DNA from: Pseudoalteromonas nigrifaciens | Lineage (GTDB): Bacteria > Pseudomonadota > Gammaproteobacteria > Enterobacterales > Alteromonadaceae | Assembly: GCF_002221505.1 (NCBI RefSeq) | Contig: NZ_CP011037.1 | Location: 496,001-560,000 of the forward strand | Reading direction: 5' to 3' | DNA: 64,000 nt | In this document: piece by piece, positions 27,575 to 39,486 of the stretch | How the letters are laid out: every line of letters begins with the position of its first letter | How positions within the stretch are numbered: position 1 is the first letter of the stretch | The notes under the pieces: model-generated | What the model was told of the DNA's origin: nothing | What the model saw: only the letters and a program-made list of their open reading frames with translations | Database searches by the model: none | Made by a program: the position numbers and the translations under genes

Positions 27575-28855
27575 ATGATAGACAAGGCGTTACTACTTAA
27601 AACTCGTGAATTATCAGATCAATTAGTTGCCCTGCAAACACCTATAAGAATACTGGATGCGATTAATTGGGATAAACAAATTAAAGAAGAATTTTTTAGA
27701 CAAAAATGTCAAAAAAATCCAGTTATCGATCGTGCATATTATCAGCAGCGCGATTTAGGATTTGTGCCCAGCGAACTACGCCAAGCGTTTTCTACTTTGC
27801 AGCGTAACATTATTAACCAGTTAGGACAGCTAAACCCAATAGCTCAATATATGGGAAAAATGTGCAGCGAGTATAAAACCGTATTAAGCATGCTGGAATA
27901 TCGAGGAACGCCTGAATTTCATGACCTATCAGTAGAGCTATTTGGGCACCCTAAAGATTTGTTTCATGCTGGTGAGCCTTCACTTACTGAGCTGGCAAAC
28001 ATGTTAGAGCGGCCGCTTAAAAACTTATTAATTGCCGATATACTGCCAGACGATCCTAAAAATATAGCAGCAAGCGATGCTGTGCGTATTTTATCTGAGC
28101 AAGTTAATGCCAGTATGGTAGGGATCAACGTAGAGGTAATGCTAAGCGATGGCATAGTGAGCGATGCAGCAGCTGGGGCTAATAATGTTAAGCTAAATAA
28201 AGATGTGAAGTTTTCGCAGCGTGAACTCGATATTCTAGAAGTGCACGAAGGCTGGATACATGTAGGCACGACGCAAAATGGCCTAGCGCAACCTTACTTA
28301 ACCTGTTTAAGTAAAGGCACGCCAAGCTCAACAGTGACCCAAGAGGGCCTTGCGGTATTAACCGAAATTATTACCTTAAAATCAACACCACGGCGCTTAT
28401 CTAAATTAGTTAACCGTATTCAAGCGGTAACCAAGGTAATTGATGGTGCTGAATTTGTTGACATTTACCGCGATTATGTAGCGCAAGGATTATCGCAAGA
28501 TGAAAGCTATACTTTAGCTCAGCGTGTATTTAGGGGCAGTACACCCACAGGTTTGCCGTTTACTAAAGACATTGCCTACATTAAAGGCTTTGTTTTGGTG
28601 TACAACTTGATTCGGGTTGCCATACAACTGGGCCGAATTGATCAACTGCCTTTATTATTGGTGGGAAAAATATCGATTGATGACTTTAGGCTGATTACGC
28701 AACTGCATAGTTTAGGAGTAATCGAATCGCCTAAGTTTGTACCGCCACACTTTAAAGACTTACGCGGTTTAGCAACTTGGCTCAGTTTTGGGCGCTTTAT
28801 TGGTGACTTGTCGTTTGAACAATTAGAAAACGATTATAAGCCGCTGTTTTTATAA
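27575..28855 (+). CDS. QEGLA-motif protein (DUF1704, flavohemoglobin-expression-modulating family)
   Basis: A 426-residue cytoplasmic protein containing HEGWIHVGTTQNG near residue 228 and the namesake QEGLAVLTE near residue 257. Together these form an HExxH-like metallopeptidase arrangement (His-Glu in HEGW plus the QEGLA glutamate). The TIGR02421/DUF1704 family is named for modulating flavohemoglobin expression, but its real enzymatic role is not established. It is a single gene, divergent from the DUF3081 pair and followed by its own terminator. Confidence 0.85.
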   Translation: MIDKALLLKTRELSDQLVALQTPIRILDAINWDKQIKEEFFRQKCQKNPVIDRAYYQQRDLGFVPSELRQAFSTLQRNIINQLGQLNPIAQYMGKMCSEYKTVLSMLEYRGTPEFHDLSVELFGHPKDLFHAGEPSLTELANMLERPLKNLLIADILPDDPKNIAASDAVRILSEQVNASMVGINVEVMLSDGIVSDAAAGANNVKLNKDVKFSQRELDILEVHEGWIHVGTTQNGLAQPYLTCLSKGTPSSTVTQEGLAVLTEIITLKSTPRRLSKLVNRIQAVTKVIDGAEFVDIYRDYVAQGLSQDESYTLAQRVFRGSTPTGLPFTKDIAYIKGFVLVYNLIRVAIQLGRIDQLPLLLVGKISIDDFRLITQLHSLGVIESPKFVPPHFKDLRGLATWLSFGRFIGDLSFEQLENDYKPLFL

Positions 28856-28885
28856 TAACCACAGAGAGCTTGTCTCCCTTAAAGC

Positions 28886-28920
28886 AAAAAAACGCAGTTG
28901 GAATGAGCAACTGCGTTTAA
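28886..28920 (+). terminator. Rho-independent terminator after the QEGLA gene
   Basis: AAACGCAGTTG and CAACTGCGTTT form a perfect 11-bp stem with a seven-base loop, 35 bases after the stop. The T run is short, so it may also work as an RNA-stabilising hairpin. Confidence 0.7.
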
Positions 28921-29246
28921 GTATATAGTTACAAGCCAACGTAACTATAGTTGAGGAAAGTTTGCTAGTAATTAGCCAGGTAAAACTTGGCTGTATAGTT
29001 GCTGATTTGCCTTGCTACAAACTAGGTCTGTAATCTACTCGGATTGATTATAATCAAGAAACGGCGAAATAATAAAACGTGTTTTTAATTGGTGCAATAG
29101 TTAATTTTAAATAACGTGGAATTAATTTAAGTTAATATAAAACAGTAGTTTGGGTTGTTAATTTAAATCATCTTATCGATAAGTGAAATTAATCGAAGCG
29201 CCATTACGTTAGTAAATCTCTTCACCAGAGTTGATGTTAAATAGGC
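28921..29246. other. Intergenic stretch with a 9-bp inverted repeat
   Basis: No gene is visible here. TATAGTTAC (28924-28932) and GTAACTATA (28941-28949) form a perfect hairpin with an eight-base loop. The rest is AT-rich and without further repeats that I can see. Confidence 0.5.
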
Positions 29247-29276
29247 ATAAAAAAAGCCCTTTACGGGCTTTTTAAA
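29247..29276. terminator. Rho-independent terminator of the ast group
   Basis: AAAAAGCCC and GGGCTTTTT form a nine-bp stem with a five-base loop, flanked by A and T runs. It lies just beyond the stop of the DUF1338 gene, the last gene of the - strand group. Confidence 0.88.
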
Positions 29277-29296
29277 AGTAACTAAATACAGGCTAG

Positions 29297-30100
29297 TTAG
29301 CGCGCATTGGTACTTTCAAAAATTTTATCGGCAGAGGCTGCTACAAACCCGGTGTAAAGCTCGCCATCGGCTTTAGGATAGCGAATAGCAAACTCATAAA
29401 AACAGCTAGGAATGCTCATTTCACCATCGCTAAAGCTCACTGAGTACTCATCAGCAAGGGTTGACGATTGCTCAAGTAATACCTCTGGCGAGCCTTTTAC
29501 TTCGCCGCCTGAGCTGTTAAGTGTAAAGCCTGCATCTTTTAGTGCTTGGTTAACATCTTCAATATTATCAAACTTATCAAGGGTATTAATATTTACCGTA
29601 AAGTGATTAGCTCGATAACCCCATGCCGACATCCACGCTGCATATTCGCTCTCGGCAAGAAGTTGTTTATAAGTGTCTGTGCTTACTTGCCAGTGCGTGC
29701 CTGAGTATAAAAAGTTATCGGCAGTCACTGCGCTTTCGTCAATTTGGCTTACCATATCATTTACAATTGCTTGTAACTCAGGAGAGCATTTATCGACCAA
29801 CAACTCAGAAATAAATACTTTTGGCTGTGTTAAATCGCTATGCTCGTAGTGCTTTGCGTATAGTTTTTTAGCTTCAAAGTGATACTCACCGCATTCTTTA
29901 TAACCTAAAGCTAAAAAGTGTGCTGCCAGCTTTTCTAAGCCCACTTTTTCAATGTTAAAGGTACGCAGAGCAATATGATCGTTAATAATGTCATCTTTTT
30001 GCGTTGAACCTAATAGATCATGAATTTTGTCTGCCGATGGCGTTACGTTTAAGTAGTTTTGCCATAGGTTATCAAATAATGTATTTACATCAGTATGCAT
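29297..30100 (-). CDS. DUF1338 metalloprotein next to the arginine succinyltransferase genes
   Basis: A 267-residue protein of the DUF1338 family, whose studied member HglS is a non-heme iron 2-oxoadipate dioxygenase/decarboxylase. Candidate metal ligands are the histidine in NDHIALRTF near residue 41, the histidine in ANHFTVN near residue 162 and the glutamate in CFYEFAIRYP near residue 240. It is shorter than HglS. It follows astD by 48 bases on the same strand, so a role in amino acid breakdown is likely. The actual substrate is unknown. Confidence 0.75.
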   Translation of the reverse strand: MHTDVNTLFDNLWQNYLNVTPSADKIHDLLGSTQKDDIINDHIALRTFNIEKVGLEKLAAHFLALGYKECGEYHFEAKKLYAKHYEHSDLTQPKVFISELLVDKCSPELQAIVNDMVSQIDESAVTADNFLYSGTHWQVSTDTYKQLLAESEYAAWMSAWGYRANHFTVNINTLDKFDNIEDVNQALKDAGFTLNSSGGEVKGSPEVLLEQSSTLADEYSVSFSDGEMSIPSCFYEFAIRYPKADGELYTGFVAASADKIFESTNAR

Positions 30101-30148
30101 TTTAAATCCTTAAATTTTGTTATATACCTAACGTTAGTTAAGTTGTAT

Positions 30149-31621
<1,473 letters not shown>

Positions 31622-32656
31622 TTACAGACGAAAGAATCGTGCTGCATCTCCTTGGCTTAACTTAAGTGCATCAGCCACTGCTTGGCTAATGATTAACGTA
31701 TGCTTTGCATGATTATAATGCGCGTGTTTAGTAAATGTAGCTCTAAAGTCACTCACACCATGATTACAAATAGCGAGCGTGTCGGAACTGTTTTGTGTTA
31801 TGTGCTCAAGTTCACCTATGGTAATAGGGCACACTTGAGACTCGCGAATACTGCGAATATTACCTAGCTTAGCTTCTACAGTGGGGCCGGCATCAAATAA
31901 GTCAACATAGCCGCGATGCTCAAAACCTTCTTTTTCGAGGAGTTTAAGCGCGGGTTTGGTTTTTTCATGAACATGACCGATCACAGCTTGGGCTTTTTTA
32001 CTCAGTAAATTTACGTAAATAGGGTACTTAGGCATGAGCTCGCTAATAAACACCTTGTCGCCTAAACCGACTAAATGATCAGCTTGTGGAAACTCAATAC
32101 TAAAAAAGTGCTCTTGTAGCCATTGCCAAAATGGTGAGTGGCCATGCTCGTCGCTTACACCGCGCATCTCGGCAATGACGGTATCGGCAAAGCGTTCGCT
32201 GTGCTGCGCCATAAACAAAAAGCGCGAGCGCGATAAAAAGCGTCCAGTTAAGCCTGTACGGCTGTCTTCACGTAAAAATAAAGTGCATATTTCAGAGCAA
32301 CCCGTGTAGTCGTTACACATGCTCAAAATATCAACTGTATTATATACATTTAGTGTAGGCGAGTGATGCACTGTTTTACCTAAATGATAATGATATAGCG
32401 GCACAGTTAAGCCTACAGCGGCTTCTATTGCGGTTGTGCCAATCACTTTACCTGTTTCACTGTCTTCTAAAACAAATAAATAGCTCTCGTCCAATGGTTT
32501 ATTAATGTTTTTAGCAAAGCTTTTTTCAGCGCGGTCAATTTTTTCTTTTAGCTGGGTGTCATCCACGGGCAAAGAGGTAAACCCATGCCCAGACTCTATT
32601 GCTATTTGCTTAAGCGCATCAAAGTCGTTGGCTGTAATAGGACGTAATACTTGCAT
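31622..32656 (-). CDS. astA: Arginine N-succinyltransferase
   Basis: A 344-residue GNAT-like acyltransferase starting MQVLRPITANDFDALKQIA, with the AstA core EICTLFLREDSRTGLTGRF near residue 120. It transfers succinyl from succinyl-CoA to arginine, the first step of the succinyltransferase pathway. It sits between the transaminase and astD. A strong 8-bp hairpin lies in the 49-base gap upstream. Confidence 0.92.
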   Translation of the reverse strand: MQVLRPITANDFDALKQIAIESGHGFTSLPVDDTQLKEKIDRAEKSFAKNINKPLDESYLFVLEDSETGKVIGTTAIEAAVGLTVPLYHYHLGKTVHHSPTLNVYNTVDILSMCNDYTGCSEICTLFLREDSRTGLTGRFLSRSRFLFMAQHSERFADTVIAEMRGVSDEHGHSPFWQWLQEHFFSIEFPQADHLVGLGDKVFISELMPKYPIYVNLLSKKAQAVIGHVHEKTKPALKLLEKEGFEHRGYVDLFDAGPTVEAKLGNIRSIRESQVCPITIGELEHITQNSSDTLAICNHGVSDFRATFTKHAHYNHAKHTLIISQAVADALKLSQGDAARFFRL

Positions 32657-32673
32657 TAATTACTTGCTCCAAT

Positions 32674-32693
32674 AGCACGCCCAAAGGCGTGCT
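32674..32693. other. Perfect hairpin between the transaminase gene and astA
   Basis: AGCACGCC and GGCGTGCT pair perfectly over eight bases with a CAAA loop. It is followed by no T run, so it is more likely an RNA-processing or partial-termination element than a full terminator. Confidence 0.6.
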
Positions 32694-32705
32694 GGTTTAC
32701 TATTA

Positions 32706-33932
<1,227 letters not shown>

Positions 33933-34102
33933 CTACTTAAAAAAGTGTTGCTAAAACAAAGAAGAACTTAGCCTGTATTCTTCAGTAAACACTGTGTTTT
34001 TTGTTATAAGTGTCATTATCGAAGGTTGCGAATGAAATTTGCAGTGCTATTTTGTGAAAAATGATTAGAATAAAAGTCAAATTAACGAAGGGTTTGTGCA
34101 TT

Positions 34103-34531
34103 ATGATAACTACACAAGACGAAAAGCTATTATCTATTTTAAAAACTAATGCCAGAGCGAGTATTTCAGATTTAGCTAGGCACCTTAATTTATCACGCTC
34201 AACTGTACAAAGCCGCATGTTAAAGCTAGAGGAAAGTGGCGTAATTAAAGGTTACAGCGTTGATTACGGCGATGACTTTTTAAATAGTATGGTAGCCGCT
34301 CATGTGTCTATTAAAGTAAGGCAAAAACTGACGACAAAAACCAATTTAGAGCTAAAGCAAATTAATGCTATATCGCAGCTTTATGCTATTAGTGGCGAGT
34401 TTGACTTAATTGCAGTTGTGCAAGCACAAAACTTAGAACAACTTAGCCACTTACTCGATGATATTGGCAACTTAGATGGTGTAGAACGCACTACTTCATC
34501 TGTTATTTTAGAAACCAAATTTAAACGCTAG
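34103..34531 (+). CDS. Lrp/AsnC-family transcriptional regulator
   Basis: A 142-residue protein with an N-terminal helix-turn-helix (about residues 20-42, DLARHLNLSRSTVQSRM) and a C-terminal RAM domain containing ISGEFDLIAVVQA. I chose ATG 34103 (MITTQDEKL), where the family begins, rather than an upstream frame start 42 bases earlier. It is divergent from astC/argD, so it is a plausible regulator of the arginine genes. Confidence 0.87.
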   Translation: MITTQDEKLLSILKTNARASISDLARHLNLSRSTVQSRMLKLEESGVIKGYSVDYGDDFLNSMVAAHVSIKVRQKLTTKTNLELKQINAISQLYAISGEFDLIAVVQAQNLEQLSHLLDDIGNLDGVERTTSSVILETKFKR

Positions 34532-34609
34532 GTTTGTTGTATAAAAATGTAAACAGGTAGCGATTACGCATTGATATAGCAAGCAATTTATAATAAAGTT
34601 ATTGCATAG

Positions 34610-34655
34610 AGTACAAGCTCTAATGTCATGAAAGTGCATACTATTAGCTTGTACT
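34610..34655. repeat. Ten-base inverted repeat between the Lrp gene and the next small gene
   Basis: AGTACAAGCT (34610-34619) and AGCTTGTACT (34646-34655) are perfect complements separated by 26 bases, in a 267-base gap without other features. It could be a regulator site or a transcript-end structure. Confidence 0.45.
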
Positions 34656-34798
34656 TTGTAAACAAGGACTGTTTAAATAAACTTAGGAAAGTTGAATATT
34701 ACTCTCCCTTTTTAATTCAATTAATAGCAATCAATTTACAGTACATTGGGTAGTTTATTTCATTAGCCGCACTGCCAAGGAATCAGCAATCTGCTGAC

Positions 34799-35128
34799 AT
34801 GATAAGGACAATTGTGAAAGTTATTATAACCATCATTGTTTTATTAATAATAACGAGTGGCTATTACCTTAGTGTTCATGCCGCCATTTTTAATGCGAAC
34901 AAAACTATTGAAGTTAAAGAGTATAGCGATTTATTTTATAAACTAGGCTCAGATTCGACCCCAGACTCAGTGAGCATAGATGAAATTATTGCTGGAGCTT
35001 CACAATTTGCACTTTCAATGTGCGATGATGCAGTTTATCAGCAGGTTTTAGGGAAAACGGTTGACTCTTGTAAACTTAAGTTTCATCAATCAAAAGCAAA
35101 ATGCGCACAGTTTTTTAACGGCGCATAA
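34799..35128 (+). CDS. Small exported or membrane-anchored protein of unknown function, possibly frameshifted
   Basis: A 109-residue protein with one N-terminal hydrophobic segment (about residues 5-26), then a soluble domain with three cysteines (SMCDDA, DSCKLK, AKCAQ) that could form disulfides in the periplasm. I recognise no family. It ends soon after a TTTTTT run at 35110-35115. Reading on in another frame from there gives about 28 more codons (LTAHNAAFYDKK, then PVSLVAEKFIDCVSL) up to a stop at 35199-35201. That may be the real C-terminus. Confidence 0.55.
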   Translation: MIRTIVKVIITIIVLLIITSGYYLSVHAAIFNANKTIEVKEYSDLFYKLGSDSTPDSVSIDEIIAGASQFALSMCDDAVYQQVLGKTVDSCKLKFHQSKAKCAQFFNGA

Positions 35129-35427
35129 CGCAGCATTTTACGATAAAAAAACACCGGTTAGCTTAGTCGCAGAAAAGTTTATTGACTGTGTAAGCTTGTA
35201 ATATTTTAATTACTTATCTTTTGCTCGGGTAAATGCGTTAAACTTGTCGCTAATAATTTAGTGACTTTATCGTCATTTAAATAGCTCTCTTAATCAATGG
35301 TATTGGTATTAATCTTGATAAAGTGCACTTCATTGCAGCTTATATTTATTAATTTGCTAAAATAAGTTTATTAAAGAGAGAATGATTAATTTACCCACTA
35401 TTTAGTGGCCGCAAAAGGTAATTAGAA
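35129..35427. other. Intergenic stretch before the helical repeat-like gene
   Basis: Apart from the possible out-of-frame tail of the preceding gene (to 35201) I see no gene, strong hairpin or repeat. The region is AT-rich and should contain the promoter of the next gene. Confidence 0.4.
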
Positions 35428-35856
35428 ATGATGAACACCAAAGTATACAAAGCAGTACACGACTTAGCTGAAGAGCTAATGGCGGCTGCAAATAAAAACG
35501 ATACAAAAAAGTTCGAGTCACTTTACGCGCAGCTTAAAGCAATTTGTATTGAAAACGAAAATACCAGCAAAGATCACCCTGTACAATGGGAAACGCTGGC
35601 TGATTTTACCGAAGAATTAGAGGAAGCAATTGAAGGCTACGAAAAAGCATTAAAAAAATCGATAGCCATTAACTCTAAAGATCATATGTCGTCGGTTGCA
35701 TTTTCTATGGCAACTTTGCAGTTAGAATTAGGCCAAAAAGAGGCTGCCATTAAAAACCTTCAAGATGCTAAAATCAGCGCTAATAAAATTTCGGATAAAG
35801 AGCTTAAAGCAGAAATACTTGACCTTCTAGAGTCGCTGGTTGAAGAAGAAGGCTAG
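35428..35856 (+). CDS. TPR-like helical protein of unknown function
   Basis: A 142-residue acidic protein, almost wholly helical, with two or three degenerate tetratricopeptide-like helix pairs (for example EAIEGYEKALKKSIAINSKDH followed by SVAFSMATLQLELGQKEAA). There is no signal peptide or membrane helix. TPR folds usually mediate protein binding. A hairpin follows the stop. No conserved neighbour suggests a partner. Confidence 0.65.
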   Translation: MMNTKVYKAVHDLAEELMAAANKNDTKKFESLYAQLKAICIENENTSKDHPVQWETLADFTEELEEAIEGYEKALKKSIAINSKDHMSSVAFSMATLQLELGQKEAAIKNLQDAKISANKISDKELKAEILDLLESLVEEEG

Positions 35857-35880
35857 AGCCTTTTTTATTGATATTTATTT

Positions 35881-35903
35881 TGCTGAGCTACCTAAGCTCA
35901 GCA
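35881..35903. terminator. Hairpin between convergent genes
   Basis: TGCTGAGC and GCTCAGCA form a perfect eight-bp stem with a seven-base loop. It sits between the convergent genes ending at 35856 and 35936, but lacks a long T run. Confidence 0.65.
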
Positions 35904-35935
35904 CTTTAAAGTAATACATTAAGCACCATTAACTA

Positions 35936-36859
35936 TTATGGTTTTAAAGGTGCTTTTCTAATGATTTGCTTTTTGGCTTCGTCGAGTTTTATAACGTAAG
36001 CATTACCGCCAATACCTTTAAACTCTTCATCGGTAAATACTATGGTGTTGTCGTCGTAAAAAGTAACCGCTTCTTTTTGGGTAACAATGCCTAGGTCTAT
36101 TCGCGACACGTCACCCGAGAAAAACTTATCCCTTTTAAAATTCTCAAATAACCAAAGGCTAGTTGAGTCTAATAGCACTAGTTTTTTCCGATCAGGGCTC
36201 AGTGCAGCAGAGGTTATCCAGCAGAGCTTTTCCATGGTGGTGCAGGTTTTAAATGAGTCGATTAGTTCTGCGTTAAAATTAGCCGCATGATCACCCACTT
36301 TATATACATTTGTAATGCCATCAAAGGGTTCAGTACGATTTTTGGTAAATAAATATAAGTGCCTACCTAATGCTACAAACGCCTCTAAGTCATAATTGCG
36401 GTTATCTGGAGCAACCGGTGTACCGTCTAACTCGGGGTAGGTAAACTTAATTATTTCAGCTTCGGTGGTATCGGTTTTAATATCAATGGGGTTTTCTATT
36501 TTATAAATAGTAAGCCAGCGGCGCTCATTGGTGTTATTACCAAAATCACCTAAAAAAAAGTGACCAAATTTATTTTGGGTCATATCTTCCCAATCTATAT
36601 TTTTAGCGTTCGTCACTAATATTTCTTTAGCAATTGAGCCATCATCATTGAGTCGGTAAAGTTTAGGCTCGTCGCCGCTATCGTTAATAGCCCATAAGCG
36701 TTTATGCTTATCATACTCAATACCAGATACTTCTTTGAGCCTAGGGTCAACAGAAATCATTTTTTTGCTATACAAGGTATAAATAGCAGAGCCTATATAT
36801 GTGGCACTAAAAATAAACAGAGCAGCAATAGAAAGTAGAATACTTTTTTTCAACATCAA
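35936..36859 (-). CDS. Membrane-anchored beta-propeller-like protein of unknown function
   Basis: A 307-residue protein with an N-terminal signal anchor (about residues 7-28). Repeated strand motifs follow: SGIEYDKHKRLWAINDSGDE, LYRLNDDG, NIDWEDMTQ, GDFGNN, AALSPDRKKLVLLDSTSLW. This resembles a periplasmic beta-propeller of the SdiA-regulated or esterase-like phytase kind, but I cannot assign it to a family with certainty. It is a single gene, convergent with the TPR-like gene. Confidence 0.6.
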   Translation of the reverse strand: MMLKKSILLSIAALFIFSATYIGSAIYTLYSKKMISVDPRLKEVSGIEYDKHKRLWAINDSGDEPKLYRLNDDGSIAKEILVTNAKNIDWEDMTQNKFGHFFLGDFGNNTNERRWLTIYKIENPIDIKTDTTEAEIIKFTYPELDGTPVAPDNRNYDLEAFVALGRHLYLFTKNRTEPFDGITNVYKVGDHAANFNAELIDSFKTCTTMEKLCWITSAALSPDRKKLVLLDSTSLWLFENFKRDKFFSGDVSRIDLGIVTQKEAVTFYDDNTIVFTDEEFKGIGGNAYVIKLDEAKKQIIRKAPLKP

Positions 36860-37080
36860 ATTAATATATTTCAGAATGTTAATTAATATATCGTTATTAT
36901 CGCTGATGGTAGAAGAGAACTAAAGACTTATCTCGTAGCGTTTATTAACAGTTGCTTAAAATTGCATATATTTTAAACCAAATAGGTTAATTAACATGAT
37001 TTTGTCGAAGAAAAGTGACAATTATTGCTGATTACGCTATTAATAGCTAAGTACTGTATAAAAACTAAGAAGTAGGTAAT

Positions 37081-38295
37081 GTGTCTGTATTTGTTGCAAG
37101 GCAAGCAATACTAAATCGTCGCCAGAATGTGGTTGCTTATGAGCTATTATTTCGTGATAGTGATAAAAACTATTTCCCGGGAATATCTGATGGTCAAGCA
37201 ACCGCAAGGTTGATCATGGAAAATCAGCTTAATTTAGGAACCCGCCATATTACATCAGGTAAAAAAGCGCTGATTAATATAGGCCCAGAGTCGTTAAAAC
37301 TCGATTTATGTGCATTTTTGCCCTGTAAAGATGTGGTAATTGAGTTACTCGAAACCATAGAACCCACAGACGATAACTATGAGCTATGCCGTGATTTATT
37401 TCATAGCAATTATAAATTAGCGTTAGATGACTTTGTGTACACCCCACAGTGGGAGCGCTTTTTAAAGCTGGTAAATTTGATTAAGTTTGATATACGCCAA
37501 ACCCCATTACCGGAAATTGCCCAGATTGTTAAAAGACTAAAAAAACATAAAAGAATAAAAATACTTGCTGAAAAAATAGAAACGCCCGAGGAGTTTGAGC
37601 TTGCCTTTAAAATGGGCTTCGATTACTTTCAAGGTTATTTTTTTGCAAAGCCAACCATGCTTAAACAAAACGACATAGACTATAATTACGCGCTGGTAAT
37701 TGCAATTTATGCAGAAGTTATGAAACCTAATCCAGATATAACTGTAATTTCTGGGTTATTTGAGCTTGATGCTGCGCTGGCATATAAACTATTACGTTTA
37801 ATTAATAGTGGTGTGTTTCCAATTCAAAGCCAAATATCATCCCTTAAACAAGCATTAGTATACTTAGGTCAGGAGCGGTTAAAAAAGTTTGTAAGTCTGA
37901 TTGTGACCGCTCATACCGCTAAGTCTAAGCCTGCCGAATTAATGCAAATATGCGTAGTTCGTGCTCGCTTTTGTGAACTAATTGCCGCGCAAATAAGTAA
38001 ACAGCAAAAAGGTGAAGCTTTTTTAACCGGGCTGTTTTCGTTACTCGATGCCATATTAGATCAACCTATGAGTTTATTAGTTAATAAACTTCCATTTCCA
38101 GATGACATTAAAGCAGCGTTACAAGGCGAAAAAAATACCTTACATTATATTCTTGAAACCGTAAAAGCATACGAATCAGGAAGCTGGTGGGCATTAGAGC
38201 AGGCAGTTTTATTAATAAATATAGATAGCACATTACTACCAAATATTTATAAACAAGCTGTAAACTGGGCTGATAGCTATAAAAACACCACGTAA
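37081..38295 (+). CDS. EAL-HDOD signalling protein
   Basis: A 404-residue cytoplasmic protein with an N-terminal EAL-like domain (about residues 1-200) and a C-terminal HDOD domain (about 205-390, LFELDAALAYKLLRLINS). The EAL motif is replaced by ELL in AYELLFR near residue 22, while LDDFVY and LAEKIE remain. This matches the CdgJ/YuxH class, some of which bind or hydrolyse cyclic di-GMP. It probably affects motility or surface attachment. The start is GTG, 11 bases upstream of the next gene's ATG at the other end. Confidence 0.85.
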   Translation: MSVFVARQAILNRRQNVVAYELLFRDSDKNYFPGISDGQATARLIMENQLNLGTRHITSGKKALINIGPESLKLDLCAFLPCKDVVIELLETIEPTDDNYELCRDLFHSNYKLALDDFVYTPQWERFLKLVNLIKFDIRQTPLPEIAQIVKRLKKHKRIKILAEKIETPEEFELAFKMGFDYFQGYFFAKPTMLKQNDIDYNYALVIAIYAEVMKPNPDITVISGLFELDAALAYKLLRLINSGVFPIQSQISSLKQALVYLGQERLKKFVSLIVTAHTAKSKPAELMQICVVRARFCELIAAQISKQQKGEAFLTGLFSLLDAILDQPMSLLVNKLPFPDDIKAALQGEKNTLHYILETVKAYESGSWWALEQAVLLINIDSTLLPNIYKQAVNWADSYKNTT

Positions 38296-38306
38296 TCGAA
38301 TAGGTA

Positions 38307-39401
38307 ATGCGTAATTATAATTTAGACTTCATTCGTGGTATTGCCGTACTTGGCTTGGTGTTTATGAATATATACACCTTTGGAGTATTTGAGCTCGGTT
38401 ATACGCCACTAACAACCCCACCAAGCAGCGATAGCCTGATTCAAACATTAAACCTAATATTTGTTGAAGGGCGTTTTAGGAGCATATTTAGCATACTGTT
38501 TGGGGCTGGGTTGTACATACAATGGCAACGCTACAACTTGGTTTTACCACTTAAAAGCCGCCTATATTGGTTACTAGTTTTTGGTTTATTGCATGGTTTT
38601 TTACTTTGGGCCGGTGATATTCTGTTTTTGTATGGGGTGTCGGGGTTGCTTGCTATAAGGTACTTAAGCAGTACCAATGAGCAACTTTTAAAGCACGCTT
38701 ATGGGTTTATTTTACTCTCGGGTTTGGCTACCGCTTTAGTTATGTATAGCGTACCAGAGACATTAATATACCGTGACTCGCCAGAGTTTAATGCTTTGTA
38801 TAGCCAATACTTTCAATCATATGGCGATCACTTGTTATCTAACATAACTATGAACGCCTTAATGGTGTTTATGGTGCCTATACTTACCATGTGGGTAACG
38901 ACAGCGCTAATGTTATTAGGTATATATCTGTATAAGCAACAGGTGTTTGCTAGCGGCTTATCGGCAAAGCAACTCATTTTAGTAATTAGTAGTGCGCTAC
39001 TATTTACCAGTTTACGGCTAACTACAGAGCAATATAGCAGTGGTGTATTTTATGCGCTGCAAGAATTAATTAACAGTGTGGCAGCATTATGTATGGCGGT
39101 TATTTATATTCACATTGCAGTTAAGTTGTGTAGTAACAATGCCAACATAGGAAAATTAATTCAACAAGTAGGGCGTTTAGCATTTAGTTTATATATAAGC
39201 CAAACGTTAATGCAACTTGTGTTGTTTAAAGTGTTTTTTAAGCAGTGGGCGCTCAGTTTTAATCGTATTGATTATTGTTTAGTTGCTACCTTACTAATCG
39301 TTATTCAGCTTATTATTACCGCCATTTATAGCCGTTATTTTCAACAAGGCCCTTTAGAATACATATGGCGAAAATTAACCTACGCAAAAATCACTGCTTA
39401 A
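38307..39401 (+). CDS. DUF418 (YeiB-like) membrane protein
   Basis: A 364-residue protein with about nine or ten membrane helices. It begins with RNYNLDFIRGIAVLGLVFMN, the first helix typical of DUF418/YeiB and related acyltransferase-3-like proteins. The FSILFGAGLYIQWQR motif near residue 58 and the C-terminal GPLEYIWRKLTY are DUF418 hallmarks. The substrate is unknown. It follows the EAL-HDOD gene by 11 bases, so they may share a transcript. Confidence 0.82.
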   Translation: MRNYNLDFIRGIAVLGLVFMNIYTFGVFELGYTPLTTPPSSDSLIQTLNLIFVEGRFRSIFSILFGAGLYIQWQRYNLVLPLKSRLYWLLVFGLLHGFLLWAGDILFLYGVSGLLAIRYLSSTNEQLLKHAYGFILLSGLATALVMYSVPETLIYRDSPEFNALYSQYFQSYGDHLLSNITMNALMVFMVPILTMWVTTALMLLGIYLYKQQVFASGLSAKQLILVISSALLFTSLRLTTEQYSSGVFYALQELINSVAALCMAVIYIHIAVKLCSNNANIGKLIQQVGRLAFSLYISQTLMQLVLFKVFFKQWALSFNRIDYCLVATLLIVIQLIITAIYSRYFQQGPLEYIWRKLTYAKITA

Positions 39402-39486
39402 ACGGCTACAAAGGTTAAATTAAGGGCGAAAAATTATTGTGGGTGGTTTAAACTAGCAGCCTTTAAAATTAAGGTGAATTGCTTCC

